This document shows positions 16,059 through 24,421 of a stretch of DNA of 64,000 nucleotides, in pieces; the first letter of the stretch is position 1; each line of letters opens with the position of its first letter. The position numbers were made by a program, and so were the translations under genes. The DNA comes from Anaerolineae bacterium (GTDB lineage Bacteria; Chloroflexota; Anaerolineae; Promineifilales; Promineifilaceae): positions 124,001-188,000 of the forward strand of contig JADLAX010000077.1 of NCBI GenBank assembly GCA_020848035.1, given 5' to 3'. Under the pieces are notes generated by a model, which was not told the DNA's origin, did no database searches, and saw only the letters and a program-made list of their open reading frames with translations.

Positions 16059-18881
16059 TTAGCGCTCCCGGTTCAGCCAGCGAACGGTTAGTTCCCCCAC
16101 CCGGTCCAGCCGCTGACGCAGCACCGTACACTCCGGCAAAGCATCAATAAACATCTGGCCATACCGTTTGGTGATGACCCGCTTGTCCAAAATGATCACC
16201 ACACCCTCATCCGTCTGGCGGCGGTTGAGACGGCCAAACCCCTGCCGGAAGCGCAGCACCGCCTCAGGCACCGAATATTCAAAGAAGGCATTGTCAAACG
16301 TCTCGGAGCGGGCGGCAAAAATAGGGTCAGACGGTACGTCAAACGGCAGCTTGGCAATCATCACCGCCTGCAGCGCTTCACCCGGCACATCAACCCCCTC
16401 CCAGAAGGAGCGTGTGCCCAACAGCACGGCGCGGCTGCCGGGCTGCTTAAACTGATCCAGCAGCTGCTGGCGCGAGCCGCCGGAAGATTGAGCCAGAGTC
16501 AGGATACCCGCATCGGCCAGTGGGCCTTCGATAGCTTTGGCCGTCTGACTCAGCTGGCTGTAGGCGGTAAACAGCACCATCGTCCGGCCGCCTAAGGCCA
16601 CGGCTACATCCACAATCGCTTGCTCCAGCATGCGCTGGTAGCCTGGCTGGTTTGGCTCCGGGATGTCGGTGACCAGGTAAAGCAGGGTAGCATTTTTGTA
16701 ATCGAAGGGGGAACCGACGGCCAGTTCATCCACGTCGTGGGCGTAGAGGCGGTCGCGAATGTAGCTGAAGTTGGCCTCTTCGTGGGCGTCTGGCCCGGCG
16801 GTGCGCAGCGTAGCCGAGGTGAGGATAACCGTTTCTAACGCTTCGAAGATATTTTTGTGCACCAGCGGCCCCACGTGCAGCGGCGCGGCGTGCAGCGAGA
16901 TGCGCTCTTTGAATACTTCTACCCAGTAAATCATGGCTGCATCTGGATTCAGGATAATGCCGTCCAGGTTTTGGCGCGTTTCTTCGAGGGAACGGCCGTT
17001 GCTGGCCAGCGTCAGCTTTAAATCCTCACCATCCTCCACCTCAAACTGCTCGGCAATGTCTTCCAGACCGCCCGCCAGCTTGGCAAAACCCTCGGCAATG
17101 CCCTTCAAGTGGCGGCTCAGGTTGTCCCAGCTCAGCTCCACCTCGTCAAAACCGGGCTGGATGCGCACGGCGGGCGTCAGGCGAATTTGCTGGGCAAACT
17201 GGCTGCGCGTGTTCACCGCTTCCGACAAAAAATAGGTCAGCGTAGTGAAAAATTCATCCAGCCGCATCACTGCGGCCTGTCCTTCGCGGCGCATGCGGTT
17301 GATGTATTCGGTGAACCGGGCGGCAAAATCGGCGGGCAGGGCCGATTCCAGCCGGGTTTGCAGGTCAGACAGCAGCCCACCGCGCAGCTGGTTCACCTCG
17401 TCCAAAATCGCTTCCAAAAAGCGCTTGTCGGCGCGAAAACTGAGGCCATCGGTAACGGCCGCTTCCAAATGATGCGCCTCGTCCACAATCAAATCAAAAA
17501 ACTGGGGCAGCACCTGCCCCTCGCTGGCTACGTCAGACAGCAGCAGCGAGTGGTTCACGATGACCAGGTTGGCCAGCTCGGCCCGGCGGCGCGCCACGTG
17601 CAGCGGGCAGTTTTCCGCCGCGCAGTGCTCGGAAGTGCAGGAGGCATTTTCGCCGTTCAGGCGGGCCCAGGCCAGCCGCTCGCCCTGGGTGCGCAGGTTC
17701 AGCTCGGCCACATCGCCCGTCTCGGTGGTGGGCAGCCAGAGCAGGATGCGGGCATAAAGAGCCATCTCGTCGGCATTGCTGGGGCCGCTGTGGCGCATTT
17801 GCTGGAAAAGCCGGGTGCAGACATAGTTGCGCTTGCCTTTGCGCACGGCGGCGCGCAGCTCAAACGGCAGCACCTTTTGCAGCTCAGGAATGTCTTTGCC
17901 AATGAGCTGGTCTTGCAGGTTGATGGTATTGGTGGAGATAACGACGCGACGGCCGTTTTCCGCAGACCAAAACGCCGCCGGAATCAGGTAGGCCATACTT
18001 TTGCCCGTGCCGGTGCCCGCCTCCACCATCACGTGCGCCCCGTTGTTAAAAGCATCCACCACGGCGTAGAGCATGTCCACCTGCTGCGGCCGATACTCAA
18101 ACGCTTCAAACAGCTGGCTGAAGTTGCCGCCCGGCTGAATCAGGCTGGCCACCAGTTCGCCGTCCAACGGGCGTGGCTTTTCCGCCGGGACCGAGGGTTT
18201 GCCTTCCAGCTTGCCCGGGTTAAACAGCCGGGGCAGCCGCCCGCGATGGCGCAAATCTTTGCCTTCAAAGGCGGTGCGCACCCGTTCCGCCAAAATATCT
18301 TCAAAAAAGATGGTTTCGGGCCAGCCCAGCCGCCGTCCAGCTTCTACCAGCTCATCGATCTGGTTGAGCTGCAATTGCAGCGCCCGCTCGCGTAAGGCCA
18401 GAAACAGCTCCACCGTTTGCTCGGCGTCGTCCAGGGCGCGGTGGGATTGACTGCCGTTGGGGTTAGGCAGGCCCAAATAGTGCACCAGCGATTCCAGGTT
18501 AAAGCGCCCGGCGTCGGGGAAGAGGATGGACGCCAGCGTGACTGTATCCAGCCGATGGTTGCCCACCCCCAGCCGCTCCATCTCCAAAAAGCCCATGTCG
18601 AAGTCGATGTTGTGCCCCACCAGCACATGATCGCCAATTTTAGGGCGCAGCCGGGAGCGCAGGGTGAACATCGTCGGCGCGTCGTCCACCATCGCCTGGG
18701 TAATGCCGGTAAGCTGGGTAATGAAGGGCGGCACCGGCCGGTGCGGGTTCACCAGCGAGGTAAACTCGTCCAAAATATCGTTACCGCGCAAAGTGATAGC
18801 AGCAACTTCAATGATGCTATCGGTTTGCGGGTCCAGCCCCGTGGTTTCTACATCAACAACAACGTACGTGGTGGCAGTCAT
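16059..18881 (-). CDS. dinG: DnaQ-like 3'-5' exonuclease fused to DinG-family helicase
   Basis: A 940-residue DNA-processing protein. Residues 1-165 are a DEDDh exonuclease (VVDVETTGL, GHNIDFDMGFL, SHRALDDAEQT). The rest is an XPD/DinG-type superfamily 2 helicase: Walker A VEAGTGTGKS near 280, DEAH box LIVDEAHHLE near 455, and late motifs LLGTRSFWEGVDVPG and RFRQGFGRLNRR. Cysteines in NYVCTRLF and CTSEHCAAENC fit an iron-sulfur cluster. The same fusion is known from Firmicutes DinG. It likely unwinds R-loops, forks or damaged DNA and trims 3' ends. I start at ATG 18881; a TTG three codons upstream is possible. Monocistronic by context. Confidence 0.94.
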   Translation of the reverse strand: MTATTYVVVDVETTGLDPQTDSIIEVAAITLRGNDILDEFTSLVNPHRPVPPFITQLTGITQAMVDDAPTMFTLRSRLRPKIGDHVLVGHNIDFDMGFLEMERLGVGNHRLDTVTLASILFPDAGRFNLESLVHYLGLPNPNGSQSHRALDDAEQTVELFLALRERALQLQLNQIDELVEAGRRLGWPETIFFEDILAERVRTAFEGKDLRHRGRLPRLFNPGKLEGKPSVPAEKPRPLDGELVASLIQPGGNFSQLFEAFEYRPQQVDMLYAVVDAFNNGAHVMVEAGTGTGKSMAYLIPAAFWSAENGRRVVISTNTINLQDQLIGKDIPELQKVLPFELRAAVRKGKRNYVCTRLFQQMRHSGPSNADEMALYARILLWLPTTETGDVAELNLRTQGERLAWARLNGENASCTSEHCAAENCPLHVARRRAELANLVIVNHSLLLSDVASEGQVLPQFFDLIVDEAHHLEAAVTDGLSFRADKRFLEAILDEVNQLRGGLLSDLQTRLESALPADFAARFTEYINRMRREGQAAVMRLDEFFTTLTYFLSEAVNTRSQFAQQIRLTPAVRIQPGFDEVELSWDNLSRHLKGIAEGFAKLAGGLEDIAEQFEVEDGEDLKLTLASNGRSLEETRQNLDGIILNPDAAMIYWVEVFKERISLHAAPLHVGPLVHKNIFEALETVILTSATLRTAGPDAHEEANFSYIRDRLYAHDVDELAVGSPFDYKNATLLYLVTDIPEPNQPGYQRMLEQAIVDVAVALGGRTMVLFTAYSQLSQTAKAIEGPLADAGILTLAQSSGGSRQQLLDQFKQPGSRAVLLGTRSFWEGVDVPGEALQAVMIAKLPFDVPSDPIFAARSETFDNAFFEYSVPEAVLRFRQGFGRLNRRQTDEGVVIILDKRVITKRYGQMFIDALPECTVLRQRLDRVGELTVRWLNRER

Positions 18882-18980
18882 AGGAAACAATCCATCTGTT
18901 TTATTAGAAGGGGAGATTATAGCACAAACATTCTACCGAAAAGGGATCGTTAACAATTTCTGATCTTTAGCTGAACAAAG

Positions 18981-19009
18981 TTGACACACCTGTTTATGTA
19001 TGCCATAAT
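18981..19009 (+). promoter_or_regulatory. Strong sigma70-type promoter of a small transcription unit
   Basis: TTGACA (18981-18986), 17-base spacer, CATAAT (19004-19009). Transcription would start near 19016 and run into the terminator at 19154-19191. Confidence 0.7.
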
Positions 19010-19082
19010 GCGCCCATCATTTCCAATTTATTGATAGGCCAAACTTTTGGCCCGCTATCTTTATGATGAGGAGGTGGTGCTG

Positions 19083-19139
19083 ATGGATAGTAATTTATCT
19101 AAACGCACCGTAGCGCTACCTTCTCGGATGAGCAAGTAG
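19083..19139 (+). CDS. Possible 18-residue peptide (MDSNLSKRTVALPSRMSK)
   Basis: ATG at 19083 with an almost perfect Shine-Dalgarno AGGAGGTG eight bases upstream, between a consensus promoter and a strong terminator. The TAG stop is the first base triplet of the right arm of a 15-base stem, so translation would open or hold that stem. The peptide is basic, has no run of a single amino acid and no signal or membrane segment. It is too short for family assignment. It could be a small protein or a translated leader; strong signals on both sides are the only support. Confidence 0.4.
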   Translation: MDSNLSKRTVALPSRMSK

Positions 19140-19153
19140 CGCTACGGTGCACG

Positions 19154-19191
19154 CAAGGGCCCTGTTTTCGGACAGGGCCCTTGTTTTGTTT
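19154..19191 (+). terminator. Rho-independent terminator
   Basis: CAAGGGCCCTG (19154-19164) pairs perfectly with CAGGGCCCTTG (19173-19183), then TTTTGTTT. Confidence 0.85.
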
Positions 19192-19289
19192 GGGGGCACA
19201 ACGAATTTGAGTAGGGAACGAATTTTTGTCTCGCAGTTCCAATTCGTTTATTACTAACTCAAGTTGCTATCAGCGGCTTGAATCTTTTT

Positions 19290-19350
19290 TACAACGAATT
19301 TCCGCGAATTTGCCCGAATTACACCTTTAATTCGCGGAAATTCGAGCTAA
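19290..19350. repeat. AATTCG-type mirrored repeat
   Basis: ACGAATTTCCGCGAATTTG faces AATTCGCGGAAATTCG (about 16 base pairs), with further ACGAATT/AATTCGT words from 19199 to 19400. It fills the space before the homoserine dehydrogenase gene; I see no gene in 19192-19538. Confidence 0.65.
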
Positions 19351-19454
19351 TTCGTTGCCAAATATTGATAGGTAGCAACTTGGGTTGTTACTATAATTCG
19401 TGGTTGTCACTGCGGTCGAGACGTGGTGGGGGCTGGTGTATTATCGGGAATAAG

Positions 19455-19515
19455 AATCCACAGATTGCACAGATGACACAGATTTTTTTCTCTGCGCCTC
19501 TGTGTCTCTGCGTTA
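19455..19515. repeat. Composite CACAGAT + CTCTGCGC repeat before the homoserine dehydrogenase gene
   Basis: CCACAGATTGCACAGATGAC then CTCTGCGCCTCTGTGTCTCT and GCGTTAAAT. It has the same two-part order as 10050-10116 and likewise ends just upstream of a start codon. Confidence 0.75.
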
Positions 19516-19538
19516 AATTGTTTTAGAAGGGGCGAAGT

Positions 19539-20627
19539 ATGAAAGAAGTTGCCGTTGTTTTGTTTGGTGTTGGTGGGGTTGGTTCGGCGTTGCTGCGGCA
19601 GATTGTAAACGGCCGTTCCGCGATTGCCACTCGTAATCAAATCCAGTTTAACATTGTGGCCGTCACCGACAGCCAGACGATGCTGTGGGAACAAGCTGGC
19701 CTGTCTGATGCGCAGCTTTTGGATGCGGTGGCGGCCAAAACGCAAGGGCTGCCGGTGGACCCAGATTATCGTGGGGAACGGCCGTCCCGTCGCGTGCGTC
19801 CCAGTGAAATTGAGCTGGTGCAGCAGGTGACCGACGCCGGGCTGGGACCAGCCATTTTTGTTGACGTGACCGCCGCTGACGGGATGGAACCGGCCCTGCT
19901 GCTGGCGCTGAACCTGGGGCACAGCGTGGTGCTGGCCAACAAAAAACCATTGGCTGGACCGTGGGAAACGGCCGTACCCTTTTACAACCACCCACGCCTG
20001 CGCCACGAATCGACCGTGGGCGGCGGCCAGCCGGTCATTGCCACGCTGCGCTACCTGCTAGACGTGAACGACCCGATTTCCCAGATTCAAGGGCAGCTCA
20101 GCGGCACGCTGGGCTTCATCTGCACCCAGCTGGACGCCGGGGTGCCGCTCGCCCAGGCCATCGTTGAGGCCAAAGCCAGGGGATTCACCGAACCCGACCC
20201 GCGCGAAGATTTGGGCGGGCAGGACGTGATGCGCAAGGTGATGATTTTGGGGCGCATGGCGGGCTGGCCGCTGGAGGCCAGCGACATCGAAGTGGAGTCA
20301 CTGTACCCGCCCGACCTGGCCAACCTCACCGTGGCGGAATTTTTGCAGGCCGCCAGCCAATTGGATGCGGCTATGAAGCAACGGGTTGACGAGGCCTACG
20401 CCCACAACCAGGTGCTGCGCTACGTGGCCGAACTGGAAAACGGCCGTGGCACCGTCGGTCTCAAACCGATCCCGGCCAACAGCCCGCTGGCCAACATGAA
20501 GTACATCAGTTTTCGCACCGGCCACTACAGCGACGAGCCGCTGCTCATCGGCGGCAAGGGGGCGGGCGTGGAGATGACGGCCGCTGGCGTGCTGGGCGAT
20601 ATGATTGGGCTGGTGCGGGAACGGTAG
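19539..20627 (+). CDS. hom: Homoserine dehydrogenase
   Basis: It reduces aspartate semialdehyde to homoserine with NAD(P)H, the branch point to threonine and methionine. The 362-residue protein has the Rossmann motif LFGVGGVGSALL (residues 8-19), the ANKKPLAG stretch near 130 and the substrate site STVGGGQPV, LSGTLGFI and EPDPREDLGGQDVMRK near 160-230. There is no C-terminal ACT domain, so threonine feedback through that domain is not expected; the length matches the ACT-less form. GAAGGGGCG lies upstream of the ATG. The next genes are unrelated, so it is probably monocistronic, possibly with the small upstream unit as leader. Confidence 0.93.
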   Translation: MKEVAVVLFGVGGVGSALLRQIVNGRSAIATRNQIQFNIVAVTDSQTMLWEQAGLSDAQLLDAVAAKTQGLPVDPDYRGERPSRRVRPSEIELVQQVTDAGLGPAIFVDVTAADGMEPALLLALNLGHSVVLANKKPLAGPWETAVPFYNHPRLRHESTVGGGQPVIATLRYLLDVNDPISQIQGQLSGTLGFICTQLDAGVPLAQAIVEAKARGFTEPDPREDLGGQDVMRKVMILGRMAGWPLEASDIEVESLYPPDLANLTVAEFLQAASQLDAAMKQRVDEAYAHNQVLRYVAELENGRGTVGLKPIPANSPLANMKYISFRTGHYSDEPLLIGGKGAGVEMTAAGVLGDMIGLVRER

Positions 20628-20681
20628 ACGGTAATCCGTAAGCGGTGAACGGTGATTTTCGGCCGTTTCGTTGACAAAACA

Positions 20682-20690
20682 TGCTACAAT
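20682..20690 (+). promoter_or_regulatory. Extended -10 element of the toxin-antitoxin pair
   Basis: TGCTACAAT lies 32 bases before the toxin start, with TTGACA at 20671-20676 too close to pair with it as a -35. The same TGCTACAAT occurs at 26875-26883. Confidence 0.5.
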
Positions 20691-20722
20691 TTACGCATTA
20701 TTAAGCATCATGAAGAGTAACG

Positions 20723-21007
20723 ATGTACATTGCTGACATCATCTGGCTGCCTCAAGTTATCGACAAATTAGCCTGGAAGCATAATGTCTTTCCAGAAGAG
20801 GTAGGCCAGATCCTGTTTAGCAGAGCTGTTTATCGAAAAGTTCAGAAAGGCCATATTCCTGGTGAAGATGTTTACGCTGCATTAGGGCGTACTGATGGTG
20901 GGCGATACTTGATTGTGTTTTTTATCTACAAAGCAAGTCGAGAAGCGCTGATCATAAGTGCCCGCGATATGGACAAAAACGAACGACGACAGTATGAGCG
21001 AAAATAA
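20723..21007 (+). CDS. brnT: BrnT-like toxin (DUF497 family)
   Basis: A 94-residue protein of the BrnT ribonuclease-toxin type. It shows the family pattern: an N-terminal helix with the DKLAWKHNV segment, a central Gly/Arg strand region (YAALGRTDGGRYLIVFF) and the C-terminal signature ISARDMDKNERRQYER. Members cleave RNA and arrest growth until bound by the antitoxin. The gene overlaps the antitoxin gene by 14 bases and comes first, the normal BrnTA order. It lacks ACGGCCGT, unlike most core genes nearby. Activity cannot be judged from sequence. Confidence 0.75.
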   Translation: MYIADIIWLPQVIDKLAWKHNVFPEEVGQILFSRAVYRKVQKGHIPGEDVYAALGRTDGGRYLIVFFIYKASREALIISARDMDKNERRQYERK

Positions 21008-21257
21008 AACTATTCCAGAATTAGAAAGCTACGAAGCAATTGGCGACTTTTGGGACACGCACAGTCTGGCCGACTATTGGGACCAGACGGAGCCAGCCGA
21101 CTTCGAAATTGATCCTGACGTCCGGCGACGGTATTTAGTTGCCGTGGACCCTGGATTGCTTAAGCAGCTGCAAAAGATCGCCCGGCAGCGCGGCCTGGCC
21201 ACAGAAAGCCTCATCAACTTATTTTTAGCTCAGCGCCTGCAGGAAACGACTTCTTAA
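20994..21257 (+). CDS. brnA: CopG/BrnA-like antitoxin
   Basis: An 87-residue protein starting at the ATG at 20994, within the toxin gene. The N-terminal part has IGDFWDTHSLADYWDQT, a segment seen in BrnA/CopG-type antitoxins. The end is a ribbon-helix-helix type (RRRYLVAVDPGLLKQLQKIA with GLATESLINLFLAQRL). It should bind the toxin and, as a dimer, the operon's own promoter. Overlap with the toxin frame suggests translational coupling. A start further upstream at 20958 in frame is possible but less likely. Confidence 0.72.
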   Translation: MSENKTIPELESYEAIGDFWDTHSLADYWDQTEPADFEIDPDVRRRYLVAVDPGLLKQLQKIARQRGLATESLINLFLAQRLQETTS

Positions 21258-21498
21258 AGCAAACGGCCGTTTCCCAGCCGCGTAAATTCGTGCCATACAG
21301 GGCTAAAAATGTGGGGGACGGCCGTTGCAACCCAACTTACGCCAAAGTGCCAAGATTTAGCAGAACCGGGCAAGCGGTACGGCGGGACGCCGACCGCAGC
21401 CGAGTGAGGTTTTGCGCTTGTCGAAGACCGCGCTCAAGCAGGGGGAACGATTTTGGAAATCCCTTTATGAATTTTCATTGATGGTTCCGAGTTTGTAT

Positions 21499-22152
21499 TC
21501 ATGAAGGCCCATCTATGAAAAAAGACCAAGTATAGGATTCCACTTTGCCTGATGTTTTGGTGAATAGAAACGTCGCAGTATGCAATCCTGATTGGCCTAA
21601 ATCAACCGACCAGCAAATATTGAAGTTCTCGCCATCCGGCGTTCTGAATAAAATCTCTCCAGAACCGTCCATGACCTCAGACCCTAAAATATCTGGAGAT
21701 ACAACAAGATTAGGTGTTGTAACGTCTATTGTGTCAACAACCAAATGCATTTGATTGAGAAATTCTTCTGTAGTAGGCGCATCACCTTTTTCCAATAAAT
21801 GATACGAATGCACGGAGGCACAAACGCTTGGTTCATTCAAATTCGGGTCTTTTCGTTTAAGCCGACTTAAATATTCGTCTGAGGATATATTGTAAGTGCT
21901 GGCTGGCTCAGGGAAAACGCCGGAAAGGTAGACTGGCATCGGCAAACTTGCGATCGTATCCTGAGACAAGATAGTTGGAATGACTACAGGTGTATTCGCT
22001 TCTGGTGTAATAGGAGAGGCTGAAACCGTATAGGGTATTATTGGAGACGCTCTTTTTTCCAATTCTTCTTGCCGTTTACATCCCGTTAGGAGGACCAAAC
22101 CCATACAGATATAGAGAAAACTTAGTTCCTTTTGTTTATTGAGCGCCATCAT
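21499..22152 (-). CDS. Putative lipoprotein of unknown function
   Basis: A 217-residue protein with a short positive start, a hydrophobic core and a lipobox (VLLTGC, Cys near residue 25), so probably anchored to the outer face of the membrane. I recognise no domain in the rest. A Pro/Ile/Thr-rich stretch (30-70) is followed by a globular part with aromatic residues near the end (SYTWSFFIDGPS). The gene is clearly more AT-rich than its neighbours and contains no ACGGCCGT, which may point to recent acquisition. Two ATG codons in a row make the exact start uncertain by one residue. Confidence 0.65.
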   Translation of the reverse strand: MMALNKQKELSFLYICMGLVLLTGCKRQEELEKRASPIIPYTVSASPITPEANTPVVIPTILSQDTIASLPMPVYLSGVFPEPASTYNISSDEYLSRLKRKDPNLNEPSVCASVHSYHLLEKGDAPTTEEFLNQMHLVVDTIDVTTPNLVVSPDILGSEVMDGSGEILFRTPDGENFNICWSVDLGQSGLHTATFLFTKTSGKVESYTWSFFIDGPS

Positions 22153-22301
22153 TAAATCCTCTTAAATCTTCAGCACTCCCCCTGCTCCGGCGTGGTCTTC
22201 GATCTTCGGCTAGCATATAACCCCGCCCGGCTGCGGCCCGGCGTCCCGCCGCACCACCCACTTTGCTGACCAGCTACGGCCGTTTTTAACACCGCCACCG
22301 T

Positions 22302-23831
22302 TTACTCTTCAGCCTCATTCAACAAGAAAAACGGCACCGAAATCGGGCTGCGGTTGCGCTGGAGCGGCACGTCGGCCCCGTCAGGATCAAATTCGTCTGG
22401 CTCGCCCGCGTTGAGGTAGAGGGTGACGTACAGCGTCTCCGTCGCCAGGGTCGGGTCGATGGAGATAGCAATGTCGTGGCTGACGCCGGGGGAAACGGCC
22501 GTAAAGCCCAACACCTCCCCGCGCTGCCCATCCTCATCGGCCTCGATGGCCACCCAGGTGGGCACGTTCACCACCACCAGGTCCACCGTCAACACCGCCG
22601 ACGCCGTGCCCGTGCTGGGCAGCGGCTGATCGTCCACAATGAGATAGTTGCCGGGTGTGAGGCTAAAGGTGACCGTACCGGGCAAACGGCCGTCGTACAA
22701 CACCGGCTGGTCCACGCGCGGAAAGTCAAAGTCATCGCCCGGTTCCGTATCTTCATGCAGCCGCAGGTGCAGCACGTCGGTGGCCGCCGAGGCCAGCACC
22801 TCCACCATAACCCGCTCATTCAACCCATCTTCCAGCGGCGCCGAGCCAATGATCAGCCCTGGCGCGCCGTTGTCATCATAATAAGCCACCAGCCAGCCCG
22901 GCCCATTGCTGATCACCCGCTCCACTTCAAAGGTGCCATCGACCAGCGGCTGGTCCAACACAAAAATATCTATCGGAAATGTCGCCTCAAACGCGGTCAC
23001 GACGGGCTCGCCGCTGGCCAGCAGCGGCTCATCCTCCGCCTGGTAGTCAAAATGGAGCGGCTCACCGTTGTCGGCGTACAGCGCCGCGTACAGCGTGGGT
23101 GTGCCCTCACGCCAGGGGATGGTGATGGCAATCGCCTCGTGCCGCCCCGCCGCGACGGGCACGACGCCCAACACTGGGCCGGGACGGCCGTCCGCCTCGC
23201 CATGAATCGCCAGCCAACCAGCTTGCGGCAGCAAAACGCTGGCCACACGCACCACGCCATCCTCACCCACCGCCTGCTCGGCCACCTCGATGACCGGTTC
23301 CGACAGCTGGAAATCCAGGTCAAACGTGGTGGCAATCTGGGCCGATTCCCATTCCAGGGGCACATCTGGCCCGTCGGGGAACTCAAATTCGCCGCTTTCA
23401 CCCAGGTCGCTGTGCAGCACGGCACCCAGGGTAGGCGTAGCCAGCTGTGGGTCGATGGTCAGGGTCAGGTTTTGGTTGAGGCCAGTGGTAACGGCCGTAA
23501 AACCCAGCACCTCGCCCAATGCACCATCGGTCATGGCATACAGCACCAGCCAGCCATCTTCCGGCGCAACGACGTTGGCAATTTGCAGCGCACCCGCATC
23601 GGTGAGCGGCTGGTCGGCGGCGTTGATGAGGGGCACAGCGGGGGTGGGCACCGGGGTGCGGGTGGGGGTGTTGGTTGGGATGAGGGGGGTGGATACGGCC
23701 GTATCGGCCAGAGTGGTGGTCACCGCCACTGTGGGAGTTGCCGTGGCATTGTTTTCCTCAGCGCAAGCGGCCACAGCCAGCAAAAGCAGGCCCAGCCACC
23801 CTACCCAACGTAATTGTTTAATTATTCTCAT
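22302..23831 (-). CDS. Lipoprotein with four DUF7282-type repeats
   Basis: A 509-residue exported protein. The signal peptide ends in a lipobox (LLAVAAC). After a Thr/Pro linker (27-58) come four copies of a domain of about 100 residues, each with the pattern ADQPL, ..V..P..GWL.....DG..G.VLGF..V..G......I.ID..LAT.TL...LH.D.GE...F.FPDG.DVPL. This matches the DUF7282 domain known from archaea and Chloroflexota, function unknown. The frame carries at least five ACGGCCGT copies, so it has been resident for long. It may be a surface adhesin or matrix protein, but nothing shows it directly. Confidence 0.8.
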   Translation of the reverse strand: MRIIKQLRWVGWLGLLLLAVAACAEENNATATPTVAVTTTLADTAVSTPLIPTNTPTRTPVPTPAVPLINAADQPLTDAGALQIANVVAPEDGWLVLYAMTDGALGEVLGFTAVTTGLNQNLTLTIDPQLATPTLGAVLHSDLGESGEFEFPDGPDVPLEWESAQIATTFDLDFQLSEPVIEVAEQAVGEDGVVRVASVLLPQAGWLAIHGEADGRPGPVLGVVPVAAGRHEAIAITIPWREGTPTLYAALYADNGEPLHFDYQAEDEPLLASGEPVVTAFEATFPIDIFVLDQPLVDGTFEVERVISNGPGWLVAYYDDNGAPGLIIGSAPLEDGLNERVMVEVLASAATDVLHLRLHEDTEPGDDFDFPRVDQPVLYDGRLPGTVTFSLTPGNYLIVDDQPLPSTGTASAVLTVDLVVVNVPTWVAIEADEDGQRGEVLGFTAVSPGVSHDIAISIDPTLATETLYVTLYLNAGEPDEFDPDGADVPLQRNRSPISVPFFLLNEAEE

Positions 23832-24084
23832 AGGCGATCCAGTTTCGCATCTCTCGTGTAATCAAGCGGGCAAAATTGTAGGGTAGATGCCCGATATCTC
23901 AAACTGTTACCTAGTTTACACTTATCGATCGTTTACTACCTTAAGATTGGTGTATAATACCAAACAGTACTGTAATACTATATGTAACCTTGTTCGTTGA
24001 TAATTTGTGGCACCGAGCATTTCACCCAAAACAGTGTTGTTTGCGTAATCAGTGAAAGAAGTTGCTAAGGAAGGGAAACAAGCC

Positions 24085-24327
24085 GTGGGTAATGAAATTG
24101 CAAAGCGTATTGAATTGGAAAAGCGGGAACGGATGCTGCACGAGCGTCTGGCTGAAGACACCCGCCGGTTGCAATCGGCCAGAGTGCAGTTGAAGCTGTG
24201 TGAGGATGCTCTAGAGCAAACCCTGGCCGAGCTGCATGAAGTTAAAAATGAAAAGAAAGCGATCACCGGTCTGCTGGAAAGCATGTGGAATGGCAAATCA
24301 GCGGATGGCGCTCTAGAAGCAGCTTAA
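24085..24327 (+). CDS. Small coiled-coil protein of unknown function
   Basis: An 80-residue, highly charged helical protein with heptad-like spacing (KRIELEKRERMLHERLAED, ALEQTLAELHEVKNEKKA). No family is recognised. I take GTG 24085, preceded by GGAAGG at a fitting distance; GTG at 24052 in the same frame would add eleven residues but has no visible ribosome-binding site. A TATAAT box at 23953-23958 lies upstream, and a strong terminator follows at 24392-24419, so it looks like a real single-gene unit. The gene has no ACGGCCGT. Confidence 0.6.
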   Translation: MGNEIAKRIELEKRERMLHERLAEDTRRLQSARVQLKLCEDALEQTLAELHEVKNEKKAITGLLESMWNGKSADGALEAA

Positions 24328-24391
24328 CGTTTAATATTTATCCAATTTTCTTATTTTTTTACTCCCCACTACCAACACCATACAAATCACA

Positions 24392-24419
24392 AGCCGAGAC
24401 CACACTCGGCTCTTTTTTT
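24392..24419 (+). terminator. Rho-independent terminator
   Basis: AGCCGAG pairs with CTCGGCT, followed by seven T. It ends the small coiled-coil gene and abuts the end of comEC on the other strand. Confidence 0.85.
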
Positions 24420-24421
24420 GC

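Larger units (their letters stand above)
19016..19191 (+). ncRNA. Predicted small structured transcript with an 18-codon ORF
   Basis: The transcript would be about 175 bases. A first hairpin pairs GATAGGCCAA with TTGGCCCGCTATC (19033-19059). Then comes AGGAGGTG and the short ORF. A perfect 15-base inverted repeat (19105-19119 with 19136-19150, GCACCGTAGCGCTAC arm) overlaps the second half of the ORF, and the terminator follows. It may be a small RNA, a small-protein mRNA or a leader for the homoserine dehydrogenase gene 350 bases on. No known RNA family is recognised. Confidence 0.5.

Noticed and set aside
15829-16062. Open frame of 77 codons between the lipoprotein and dinG genes
   Set aside because: No ribosome-binding site, no recognisable family and ordinary intergenic composition.
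22476-23813. Long open frame antisense to the DUF7282-type lipoprotein gene
   Set aside because: It is the mirror of a GC-rich coding gene with clear domains; residues (His/Gln/Gly/Arg-rich) are typical of antisense noise. Similar cases at 17109-18395, 25041-26768 and 36124-37404 were rejected for the same reason.
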